Shown in pieces: positions 25,874 through 32,451 of a DNA stretch of 64,000 nt (its first letter is position 1; every line of letters starts with the position of its first letter). The translations under genes and the position numbers were made by a program. This DNA is from JAFKFH01 sp017307375. GTDB taxonomy: Bacteria > Pseudomonadota > Alphaproteobacteria > Ferrovibrionales > Ferrovibrionaceae. Location: contig OZ245874.1 in NCBI GenBank assembly GCA_965229335.1, forward strand, positions 5,146,001 through 5,210,000. The letters run 5' to 3'. The notes below the pieces were generated by a model, which saw only the letters and a list, made by a program, of their open reading frames with translations, was not told the origin of the DNA and searched no databases.

Positions 25874-26301
25874 GACGGCCGCCCCATGCGCGCTTCGCGG
25901 GCACGGGCCGCGGCCTGGGCCTGGCGCTCGGCCCAGCCCTCGGGGCTCCACAGCATGAAGCTCTTGCGCATGCCGGTGAACACGACCGTGTCGGTCAGCC
26001 CGGCATGGGCGATCATTTCCTCGGGCAGCACGATCCGCCCGCCCTCGTCCCATTCCAGCCGGCGCACGTTCGGCACCAGCGCCATCGTGCGATCCTCGCG
26101 CTCGACCTCGGGCAGGCCGTCCCATTCGGCCAGCAGGGCATCGAGATAGCTGCCGGTGCCACCCTCCACCGCCTGATGGAACAGGTTCGGGAACAGCACC
26201 GCCCCCTCCCAGCCGTCGGCCTTCAACAAGGCACGGAATTCGGCCGGGACGGAGACCCGCCCCTTCCGATCCAGCTTGTTGGTGTAGGTGCCGACGAACA
26301 T
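25870..26301 (-). CDS. mraZ: Cell-wall cluster regulator MraZ
   Basis: MraZ is a ring-forming AbrB/SpoVT-like DNA-binding protein that represses its own operon in E. coli. The 143-residue protein has two swapped-hairpin repeats, beginning FVGTYTNKLDRKGRVSVPAEFR and later WDEGGRIVLPEEMIAHAGL, each with the conserved DRKGR-type or EGGRI-type core. It heads the dcw run. Repeated TGGG boxes with 10-base spacing lie over the promoter upstream, consistent with autoregulation. Confidence 0.97.
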   Translation of the reverse strand: MFVGTYTNKLDRKGRVSVPAEFRALLKADGWEGAVLFPNLFHQAVEGGTGSYLDALLAEWDGLPEVEREDRTMALVPNVRRLEWDEGGRIVLPEEMIAHAGLTDTVVFTGMRKSFMLWSPEGWAERQAQAAARAREARMGRPS

Positions 26302-26382
26302 GCGGCCGAACTCTCCCCGCTTCCATGTCCCTTGCCGCCCCGCAGCGGCCCCCTGCCAACGGCATCGCCGGCAGGGAATTTA

Positions 26383-26423
26383 TGGGACGTCATGGGATAG
26401 CATGGTACTCGATGGGTCGTCAA
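26383..26423 (-). promoter_or_regulatory. mraZ promoter with four-box MraZ operator array
   Basis: Read on the plus strand, TGGGA (26383), TGGGA (26393), TGGTA (26403) and TGGGT (26413) start exactly 10 bases apart. MraZ of E. coli binds TGGGN direct repeats with 5-base spacers, the same geometry. On the minus strand a promoter fits inside the array: -35 TTGACG (complement of 26418-26423), a 17-base spacer and -10 CTATCC (complement of 26395-26400). The binding site would therefore cover the RNA polymerase site. The array is seen directly; the promoter and repression are inferred. Confidence 0.75.
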
Positions 26424-26613
26424 CGCCACGTTAACTGTAAAACCTAGGAAAATGGCCGTTCTCAGGCGATTTCCGGTTCGGCACGGCCGTCCAGGAACCC
26501 GGGCATTCCGTCGCGATTTCGGGGGGTTGTCCCTTGGGAACCCATCCGCGTCCCATGGCGTTCCACTGGCCGTCCTCAAGCGCCCCCGTCCCTCCCCCCA
26601 GGAGTCCCAAGCC
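26424..26613. other. Intergenic region upstream of mraZ and of the DUF883 gene
   Basis: This divergent gap follows the mraZ operator array. It includes AT-rich DNA at 26430-26460 (TTAACTGTAAAACCTAGGAA) and a C-rich stretch ending in AGGAG at 26600-26604, the ribosome binding site of the gene at 26614. No further gene or repeat was recognised. Confidence 0.4.
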
Positions 26614-26904
26614 ATGACCACGAAGACCGCCGCCGAGACGATCGAGAACGCCGCGCCCGACCTGGAAAAGGACCTGGCGGCGCTTCGCGACGATTTCGCC
26701 CGGGTGAAAGCCGATATCAGCCGTATCACCCAGGCCTTGGGCCAGCGGGTGGGCGAGAAGGTCGACGGGGCGGTCGAGGAAGCCGCCGTGATGGGCCGGG
26801 CCGGCATCGACACGGTCGAGGCCAAGATCCATGAGCGTCCGCTGACCTCGATCCTGGTCGCGTTCGGCATCGGCGTGCTGATCGGCAAGCTGGTCGACCG
26901 TTGA
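26614..26904 (+). CDS. DUF883 (ElaB/YqjD)-like membrane-anchored protein
   Basis: This 96-residue protein has a long amphipathic helix (LEKDLAALRDDFARVKADISRITQALG) followed by a hydrophobic C-terminal segment (LTSILVAFGIGVLIGKLVDR). This is the build of the YqjD/ElaB/DUF883 family, inner-membrane C-tail-anchored proteins, some of which bind ribosomes in stationary phase. ATG 26614 has AGGAG nine bases upstream; an open frame continues further upstream but lacks such a site. Its stop abuts the next gene, a small membrane protein, as in the yqjD-yqjE pair of enterobacteria. The stress role is by analogy only. Confidence 0.8.
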   Translation: MTTKTAAETIENAAPDLEKDLAALRDDFARVKADISRITQALGQRVGEKVDGAVEEAAVMGRAGIDTVEAKIHERPLTSILVAFGIGVLIGKLVDR

Positions 26905-26909
26905 GCCCG

Positions 26910-27410
26910 ATGTTCAAGCCGCTGCTGCTGGCCGCCGCCGCGCCAGCGGTGGCGGCCGCCCGGGCCGAGGCGCGGCGCCTGGCCTGGCGCGGTGCCCTGA
27001 TCCTGGCGGCGATCGGGGTCGCCATCATCGGCATCGGTTTCGCCGCGCTGGCCGCCTACCGTGCCCTGGCGCTCGACTTGGGCGAGCCGAAGGCGGCCGC
27101 GATCATCGCCGGCAGCCTGCTGGCACTGGCGGTGCTGCTGGTGCTGGCCGAAATCTCGATCGGCCGCAGCCGGCGCCTGCTGCATCAGGTACCGCAGCAT
27201 CCCGCCGGGATCACGACGGCGGATCTCGCCGCCGTGGCAATGGCCTTGCAGGCCAAGGCAGGCGCGGTCAGGACAAGCGCCGGCGACACGCTGCGCGCGA
27301 ATTCGGTGCCGCTGGCCCTCGCGGCACTGGCCGCCGGCACCGCAGTCGGCTACAGCCCCGCGTTGCGCAACGCGCTGCGCGATCTGATCGGCATGGGGCC
27401 GAAGGATTAA
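26910..27410 (+). CDS. Small membrane protein, YqjE/holin-X-like
   Basis: This 166-residue protein has two hydrophobic segments (GALILAAIGVAIIGIGFAALAAYRAL and AAIIAGSLLALAVLLVLAEISIG) in the first half and a weaker third (VPLALAALAAGTAVGYSPAL) near the end. The helical hairpin spacing resembles the phage-holin-like superfamily to which YqjE belongs. TTG 26901, overlapping the preceding stop, is an alternative start. Function is unknown; pairing with a DUF883 protein suggests a shared envelope role. It ends directly against the 3' end of rnpB on the other strand. Confidence 0.65.
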   Translation: MFKPLLLAAAAPAVAAARAEARRLAWRGALILAAIGVAIIGIGFAALAAYRALALDLGEPKAAAIIAGSLLALAVLLVLAEISIGRSRRLLHQVPQHPAGITTADLAAVAMALQAKAGAVRTSAGDTLRANSVPLALAALAAGTAVGYSPALRNALRDLIGMGPKD

Positions 27411-27815
27411 GCGTCAGACGGCCTGTAAGCCGGGTTCTGTTCCCCGCCGAAGCGGTTCGATGGCCATTCCTCTGGGACGCCCGTCACCGGACGCCTCGCG
27501 CGACCGACCCGGGCGGCGAGCCGGACACAGCCCCGCCCATCGTTGCCGATGGACTGCCGCCCCTACTTGGTCTTGCTCCCGGTGGGGTTTGCCATGCCGA
27601 TCCCGTTGCCGGGTTCGCGGTGCGCTCTTACCGCACCTTTTCACCCTTGCCGGCGGCGCCTTGCGGCAGGCCGGCGGTTCGTTCTCTGTGGCACTGATCC
27701 CTAGGGTCGCCCCCGCCGGACGTTATCCGGCACCGTGTCTCCGTGGAGCCCGGACTTTCCTCACCCGCCCGCCCTGTGACAGGCACGCGAATGCGGCCAT
27801 CCGGCCGTCTGACCG
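27411..27815 (-). ncRNA. rnpB: RNase P RNA, bacterial type A
   Basis: This is the catalytic RNA that matures tRNA 5' ends. On the minus strand the 5' part contains the universal GAGGAAAGTCCGGGC and the 3' part contains the CR V region and the terminal ACAGAACCCGGCTTACAGGC. Helix P1 is formed by an exact 11-bp pairing of GTCAGACGGCC (complement of 27803-27813) with GGCCGTCTGAC (complement of 27413-27423), which fixes both ends to within a few bases. The length of about 405 nt fits alphaproteobacteria. Confidence 0.96.
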
Positions 27816-27820
27816 GCGCA

Positions 27821-27849
27821 CAACTAAGCTGCCACCGGCGCCGGGTCAA
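27821..27849 (-). promoter_or_regulatory. rnpB promoter
   Basis: On the minus strand -35 TTGACC (complement of 27844-27849) is followed by a 17-base spacer and -10 TAGTTG (complement of 27821-27826). This places the transcription start at about 27814, exactly at the P1 helix of rnpB. The agreement of position with the independently derived RNA end supports the call. Confidence 0.65.
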
Positions 27850-28214
27850 CCACATCGGCACCCCAGATGAAGAATTGTCCGGATACGGGCCCCCGCAGCC
27901 CCTCCCCGGCACGACTGCGCTGGCAATCGCGGATTGCACGCAAGGTAAGTTGATAACAAAATCAGCCACAACTTAAAATAGGCAAAACTGCCAATTCGAA
28001 ACATATTCGCTTAAAATTTTGATATATCCGTCCGGCGACAACTTAATTTATTCCCCTGCTGGCATTGCTGTTCGACCATCGGTAGCAAGTACCGAGATGA
28101 CTTGAAGACGTTGCCGCCAATACCCGCGACTAATTGTACTTCCCCCCGAAAAGTGAAGCGCTGGCCTGTTCGTATTGGGCTACGCTGCTTCTCAGTAAGC
28201 TATTGGGGGTTCGA
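27850..28214. other. AT-rich gap before the EamA gene
   Basis: About 360 bases have no convincing gene. From 27940 to 28100 the DNA is markedly AT-rich compared with both sides. A possible plus-strand promoter is TTGATA (27950-27955), an 18-base spacer and TAAAAT (27974-27979). A TTG-initiated in-frame extension of the downstream transporter covers 28134-28214, but it lacks a ribosome binding site and its composition is not transporter-like. Confidence 0.4.
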
Positions 28215-29114
28215 GTGGCGGGGGGCGTTCCAGGATCAGCTTTGGTGGCCGGTGCGGCGTGGGCGATCGCGTCGGCGGCGGCTTTTTCCGCCTCGTCCGC
28301 GGCGGCAAAGTTTCTCGGCGTGCGGCTGCCGGCGTCGGAACTGGCGCTGTTTCGCGCTGCGGTAGCGCTGGTGCTGGTGGCCACAGTGTTCCGCGAGGCG
28401 CTGGCCTGGCGCCGCGCACGCCATGCGGGCTGGTTCGTCGTGCGCTGCGCCGCCGGCGCCCTCGCGCTGCTGTCGTTCATGTACGCCATCACCGCGCTGC
28501 CGATCGCCCTGGCCACGCTGATCTTCGTCACCCGCGTCCTGATGCTGCCGCCGACGGCGCGCCTGCTGCTGGGCGAACCGATGGATCCGCGCATCCTGAC
28601 GGCGGTAATGGTCGGCTTTGCCGGCATCGTCGTGGTGCTCTGGCCGACATTGGTGGTGAAGGGCGAGATCGTCGGCGGGCTTGCAGCACTGACCGCCGCC
28701 GTGGCCTCGGCGGTGTCGCAGACCGCTGTGCGCCGGCTGGCGCCGGACAACCCCGAATCGCTGATGGTCGCGATCTATTCGGTCGCCTGCGTCGTTGCCC
28801 TGGCCCCGCTTGCCGCGACCCAGTGGGTGACGCCGCCGCTCGGCGATCTGCCGGTGCTGGTCGCGCTCGGCGCCGCGGCGGCGATTTCGCAGTACACCGC
28901 GGTGACCGCCTTCCGGCGGGCGCCGGCCGCTTTCCTGGCCCCGTTCGATTTCCTGGCGGTCCCGTTCAGCGCGCTGATCGGTCTGGCCTTGTTCGGTGAC
29001 GTCCTCGGCCCCGGCGATCTGGTCGGCGGCGCCCTGGTACTGGGCGCATCCGCTTATGTCGTGACCTTCGGCGCGCGCGCCGACCGGCAACGATTCGCCG
29101 AGGCGAAAGGTTGA
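28215..29114 (+). CDS. EamA/DMT-family transporter
   Basis: This is a ten-helix drug/metabolite-type transporter of the inner membrane. The 299-residue protein has two EamA repeats. The first begins AAWAIASAAAFSASSAAAKFLG; the second begins around GGLAALTAAVASAVSQTAVRRL. The characteristic helix ends FASSE/E-like positions are occupied by SSAAAKF and YAITALPIALATLIF. GTG 28215 was chosen because GGGGG lies five bases upstream and the first membrane helix follows at once. The substrate cannot be predicted. It lies 57 bases upstream of the PAS/LuxR-like regulator and could share a transcript, but its GC-rich codon use is like the core genome, unlike that of the regulator. Confidence 0.85.
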   Translation: MAGGVPGSALVAGAAWAIASAAAFSASSAAAKFLGVRLPASELALFRAAVALVLVATVFREALAWRRARHAGWFVVRCAAGALALLSFMYAITALPIALATLIFVTRVLMLPPTARLLLGEPMDPRILTAVMVGFAGIVVVLWPTLVVKGEIVGGLAALTAAVASAVSQTAVRRLAPDNPESLMVAIYSVACVVALAPLAATQWVTPPLGDLPVLVALGAAAAISQYTAVTAFRRAPAAFLAPFDFLAVPFSALIGLALFGDVLGPGDLVGGALVLGASAYVVTFGARADRQRFAEAKG

Positions 29115-29171
29115 GGCGACATTTTGCTAAAATCCGTGGCGATGTTTCGCATAGTGAACTAGGTTGTAGGT

Positions 29172-30269
29172 ATGGTGGACAATAAAGGCAGCGTAGTCGC
29201 GTCGCCCCTGCCATCAGGTGTAAGCGACGCTACAGCTTCGCTGATAGAAAGTGCCGATCGGGTGGACGGCTCGGTTATCCTGTTCGATGCCCAGGACAAA
29301 ATCGTCTGGGTAAATGAACGGCAACGCACTCTTATGCCATGCACGGACTACGTCAATCAGACGTACAGTTCGCTGTTCTGGAGCGCGTTGAAGAATGGAC
29401 TTGTCGGCAATGCGCTTGCTGTGAGCAGGCCGCAGATGTGGCTCGAATTCTCTGCTCTAGAACGGGCCACACGCCGCCTATCACAAACCGTCAATCGTTA
29501 CGCCTGGGGCGATATGGCCTTGACACATCGTCGCTTCGACGATGGAACGTCCATTCAAATCAGATTTGCAACCAGTGGTGCTGACGCCGACAGCCCAGAG
29601 CGTCTCCTTCTCGATGCGGTCGAGGCTCGTCGAGAGGCAACATCCCTTCGCCATGCTCTCGACAATCTTGACGTTGGCGTGGGGGTGATCGATGGGACCG
29701 GCCTGCCAGCCCATTCCAATGCATCGCTAGAGAACATCCTGTCGCAGGACATGGGTCTGCTGGTCGGCGATAAAGGTCGCATCAAGCCGGCACATCCCGA
29801 AGACCACAGCCTTTGGCAATCGGCGCTCGCAATGGCTGCTGCCGGATATGCGCCAACGACAATGATGTTGCCGACCGGCGATGAGCCGCCCTTGCTCGTC
29901 GTGACGGTTTTTCCGGGTGCACACGCCGGTACGGCAATTGTGCTTGCTGCGCCACTGCGCCCAGGCTTTACGCAGAGCCATATCGACGGTCTGTCCGAAG
30001 CCTTCGGCATGCCCCCTGATGAGGCGGCGGTAATGATGAAGCTGGCTTCCGGTCAAAGCCTGCAAGAAATAGCGTCGCAGCTTCGCGCTGAAAGGGATGG
30101 CAATGTAGTCTCCCCCTTCAGCAACGTCGCGAACGTCAGACACACGTTACGTCGGCATAACCTGACAGCCGAAAGCCAGGCGAAAATTGCAGCCCTTGTA
30201 CTTAGAGTCGCTGCCATAACGCGCGTCCCAACTGCACGTTACATCGGATCGAAGGAGGAGTTGTCATGA
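29172..30269 (+). CDS. PAS-type sensor with divergent LuxR-like HTH
   Basis: This 365-residue protein looks like a sensory transcription regulator. Residues about 25-150 read as a PAS-like domain (DGSVILFDAQDKIVWVNERQRTLM) and a second PAS-like stretch follows at about 170-270 (DNLDVGVGVIDGTGLPAHSN). The C-terminus resembles the LuxR/GerE helix-turn-helix of such proteins (FGMPPDEAAVMMKLASGQSLQEIASQL ... NVRHTLRRHNLTAESQAKI). It carries about ten extra residues (RAERDGNVVSPFSN) where the turn to the recognition helix should be. The insertion may alter or abolish DNA binding. Codon use is less GC-biased than neighbours, suggesting acquisition. Its stop overlaps the next start (ATGA), so it is translationally coupled to the repeat-peptide gene, which it plausibly controls. 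Confidence 0.7.
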   Translation: MVDNKGSVVASPLPSGVSDATASLIESADRVDGSVILFDAQDKIVWVNERQRTLMPCTDYVNQTYSSLFWSALKNGLVGNALAVSRPQMWLEFSALERATRRLSQTVNRYAWGDMALTHRRFDDGTSIQIRFATSGADADSPERLLLDAVEARREATSLRHALDNLDVGVGVIDGTGLPAHSNASLENILSQDMGLLVGDKGRIKPAHPEDHSLWQSALAMAAAGYAPTTMMLPTGDEPPLLVVTVFPGAHAGTAIVLAAPLRPGFTQSHIDGLSEAFGMPPDEAAVMMKLASGQSLQEIASQLRAERDGNVVSPFSNVANVRHTLRRHNLTAESQAKIAALVLRVAAITRVPTARYIGSKEELS

Positions 30270-30751
30270 TGAACTTTGCATCACTCCCTACCCCGAAGAA
30301 TACGGGGCTTACACCGCCGGACCTGGCACAGGGGCAGGCAGATCTCCAGATTATCCTGGCGGCGATGGAAGCTCGGCCAGACCAAAAGTTCGCCGTTACC
30401 GGTCTTGCTGATACCGTCCTGCATAGCTTGCTGGAAATGCCCGAAATGTTGCAGTACATGCGGGAGACATTCGGTGCAGATGCCATTCCCAATCATGACG
30501 CCAATGCCTGGGGCACCGAGGAATACCTGAAGGCTTGGGAAAACACTCGAGCAGCTTTCCTGGCGCACGGGATTGAGCTTGAGGCTGATCCCGAGGCCAG
30601 CCGTGCCGACGGTCGACAAGCTGAATTTTGTTTCCTTACAGTCGGCCGGCAAGACGGCCGGCAGGCAGAATTCTGCTTCCTCAGCGTTGGACGCAGCCAC
30701 GGCCGCCAAGCCGAATTCTGCTTCCTGTCGGTCGGCCGCCAGCCGAACTGA
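30266..30751 (+). CDS. Candidate multi-core RiPP-like precursor with three C-terminal repeats
   Basis: I do not recognise a family. The 161-residue protein has a Cys-free, mostly helical 114-residue N-terminal part. It ends in three tandem 15-residue units (residues 115-129, 130-144 and 145-161) sharing GRQAEFCFLSVGR, with Thr for Ser in the first. Each unit has the protein's only cysteines, one per unit, bracketed by Gly-Arg. No signal peptide or membrane segment is seen. Start ATG 30266 has the near-perfect ribosome binding site AAGGAGG at 30252-30258, implying strong translation, and overlaps the regulator stop. The leader-plus-repeats layout is that of multi-core ribosomal peptide precursors. 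No maturation enzyme (YcaO, radical SAM, LanM, DUF692) is present in this window, so the RiPP reading remains inference. Confidence 0.7.
   Translation: MMNFASLPTPKNTGLTPPDLAQGQADLQIILAAMEARPDQKFAVTGLADTVLHSLLEMPEMLQYMRETFGADAIPNHDANAWGTEEYLKAWENTRAAFLAHGIELEADPEASRADGRQAEFCFLTVGRQDGRQAEFCFLSVGRSHGRQAEFCFLSVGRQPN
30608..30748 (+). repeat. Three 45-nt coding repeats, conserved in protein not DNA
   Basis: Units begin at 30608, 30653 and 30698. Over the shared 13 codons, units 2 and 3 differ at nine bases yet encode identical residues, including AGC versus TCG for serine. Units 1 and 2 differ at 12 bases with a single Thr/Ser change. Almost every wobble position has drifted while the peptide has not, so the units are old and under selection at the amino-acid level. 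Confidence 0.93.
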
Positions 30752-30757
30752 CCGGGT

Positions 30758-31486
30758 CTAGCCGCTCAACTCGGCGAGATGGTGGATCAGTGACACCGTC
30801 TCGCCGTCGGCGACGCCGTCGAACAGGCGTTGCCGGTAGTGGCGCTGAAAGGCGACGACCACCTGTTCCAGCGCCTCGTCGTAGAGGCCGTTGCCCTCGA
30901 CGCGATAGCCGATCATGTCCAGCGCGATCTGCAGGTTCAGCACCGCCGGGCCGCTCATGCCCGGGCCGAGTGGCGGCGCATGCTCGCTGACCGCGAAATC
31001 CGGGCCGGGCCACAGCCCCAGCCCGTCGCGGGCGAGGCGTGCCCAGTCGAAATATTCGCCGGGATCTTCCTTGCGCCAGGGCGCCACGTCGGCATGGCCG
31101 ACGACGCGGCGCGGATCGATGCCATGGCGGCGTACGAGCGTGCCGGTCAGGGCTGCGACGGCATCGATCTGCACTGCCGGGAACGGGCGATAGCCGAATT
31201 CGTGGCCGGGATTGACGATCTCGATGCCGAGCGACCGGGCGTTGATGTCGGTGGCGCCGCACCAGGAGGCGACGCCGGCATGCCAGGCCCGGCCGGCGTC
31301 GTCGACCAGCCGATAGATCGTGCCGTCCTCGTCGACCAGATAATGCGCCGACACCTTGGAGGCCGGATCGCACAGCCGGTCGAGCGCGGCCTGGGCGGTC
31401 CTCATTCCGGTATAATGGAGCACGACCAGATCGATGGCCGTGCCGTCCGGCCTGGCGTCGAAATTGGGCGACGGCCGTTCGATCAT
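30758..31486 (-). CDS. N-acetylmuramoyl-L-alanine amidase, AmiD-like
   Basis: This is a zinc amidase (Amidase_2/PGRP fold) that splits the MurNAc-L-Ala bond, probably for cell-wall recycling. The 242-residue protein has the first zinc His in VVLHYTGM. The core ASWCGATDINARSLGIEIVNPG is present, as is the second zinc His region VVGHADVAPWRKEDPG. A C-terminal peptidoglycan-binding helical domain follows (SGPAVLNLQIALDMIGYRVEGNGLYDEA). No signal peptide or lipobox is visible, unlike E. coli AmiD, so it may act in the cytoplasm like AmpD. Its start overlaps the upstream transporter stop by four bases. Confidence 0.9.
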   Translation of the reverse strand: MIERPSPNFDARPDGTAIDLVVLHYTGMRTAQAALDRLCDPASKVSAHYLVDEDGTIYRLVDDAGRAWHAGVASWCGATDINARSLGIEIVNPGHEFGYRPFPAVQIDAVAALTGTLVRRHGIDPRRVVGHADVAPWRKEDPGEYFDWARLARDGLGLWPGPDFAVSEHAPPLGPGMSGPAVLNLQIALDMIGYRVEGNGLYDEALEQVVVAFQRHYRQRLFDGVADGETVSLIHHLAELSG

Positions 31487-32352
31487 GCCGTGTCCTGCCG
31501 GCGCGAGCCTTCCGGCAACGAGGTCAGCACCGCGCCGGCCAGCGCGATGAGCCCGCCGACGATCATCTTCGGCGTCAGCACGTCACCCATGACGAAGATG
31601 CCCGCGGCCACGCCCATCACCGGCGACAGCGTCAGCATCGGCGCGACCAGGGTGACGGGATAACGCTGCAACAGGAAATACATGCCGCCATGGCCGATCA
31701 CCGAGGCGCCGATGGCGGTATAGGCCGCGGCCGCCCAGACCGTCGCCGAGGCCGCCGCCATCGAGGCGACCTGGCCGGTCTCGAAGACCAGCGAGACCAG
31801 GAACAGCCCCGGCGACGAGATCAGCGCGATCCAGGCCTGGACGGTGAAGACGCCGAGGCCGCGCAGCCGCCGCATCAGGATCTGGCCGTAGGCCATGCTG
31901 CAGGAGGCGAGCGTGATCAGGATGACCGCATCGATATAGGCGAAGACGCGCGGGTCGAACGACAGGAAGGCAACGCCGCCGATGGTCAGCAGGATGCCGA
32001 TGCCCCGTTTCCACCGCACCCGCTCGCGCAGCATGATCATCGCCATGATCGTGGCGATCGGCGTGCCGAGCTGACTGGCGATCGCCACCGTCGAGACGTC
32101 GCCGGCGAGCTTGAGGCCCGAAAAGGTCAGGGCGAAATGCAGCACGCCGGAAAAGATCGACACCCCGAACATCGTGCCCATCTGGCCACGGCGCCAGCGC
32201 AGCGCCGGCGCCAGCAGCACGGCAACGATCAGGAAGCGGATACCGGTGAACCAGATCGGCGGGATGACTTCGACCCCCACCTTGGCCGCGACATAGTTGA
32301 AGCCCCAGACCGCATCGACCAGGAGCACCAGCAGCAGATGCGGAAACGTCAT
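31483..32352 (-). CDS. EamA/DMT-family transporter
   Basis: This is a 289-residue inner-membrane transporter with ten hydrophobic segments in two EamA repeats. The N-terminal helix carries DAVWGFNYVAAKVGVEVIPPIWFTGIRF, the classic EamA start. The second repeat begins at about DAVILITLASCSMAYGQILMRRL. It differs clearly from the transporter at 28215. Substrates of such proteins (amino acids, cell-wall fragments, metabolites) cannot be read from sequence. The four-base overlap with the amidase makes a two-gene operon, which hints at handling of cell-wall-derived products, but this is inference. Confidence 0.88.
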   Translation of the reverse strand: MTFPHLLLVLLVDAVWGFNYVAAKVGVEVIPPIWFTGIRFLIVAVLLAPALRWRRGQMGTMFGVSIFSGVLHFALTFSGLKLAGDVSTVAIASQLGTPIATIMAMIMLRERVRWKRGIGILLTIGGVAFLSFDPRVFAYIDAVILITLASCSMAYGQILMRRLRGLGVFTVQAWIALISSPGLFLVSLVFETGQVASMAAASATVWAAAAYTAIGASVIGHGGMYFLLQRYPVTLVAPMLTLSPVMGVAAGIFVMGDVLTPKMIVGGLIALAGAVLTSLPEGSRRQDTA

Positions 32353-32451
32353 AGCCTCGGGCCGGAAATTCGCACAATCCGCCGACCATAGCGCTACGGC
32401 GTGACGGTTTGAAATGCCGCTCCGGCAGGGGAGCCATGCGCGGATACCGCA

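Noticed and set aside
27414..27870. Open frames on both strands across 27414-27870
   Set aside because: They lie within rnpB, whose conserved RNA sequences and P1 pairing explain the region.
28134..28214. N-terminal extension of the EamA transporter from TTG 28134
   Set aside because: There is no ribosome binding site and the added residues precede the first membrane helix without family support. GTG 28215 has a good site.
30281..30709. Minus-strand frame opposite the repeat gene containing EEAEFCLPAV
   Set aside because: The similarity to the plus-strand repeat comes from the palindromic GCAGAATTCTGC in unit 2. There is no start context, and wobble drift fits the plus-strand frame only.
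30608..30748. CRISPR array or minisatellite
   Set aside because: Units have no spacers, are in frame, and have diverged at wobble positions while keeping the peptide, which argues for coding repeats.
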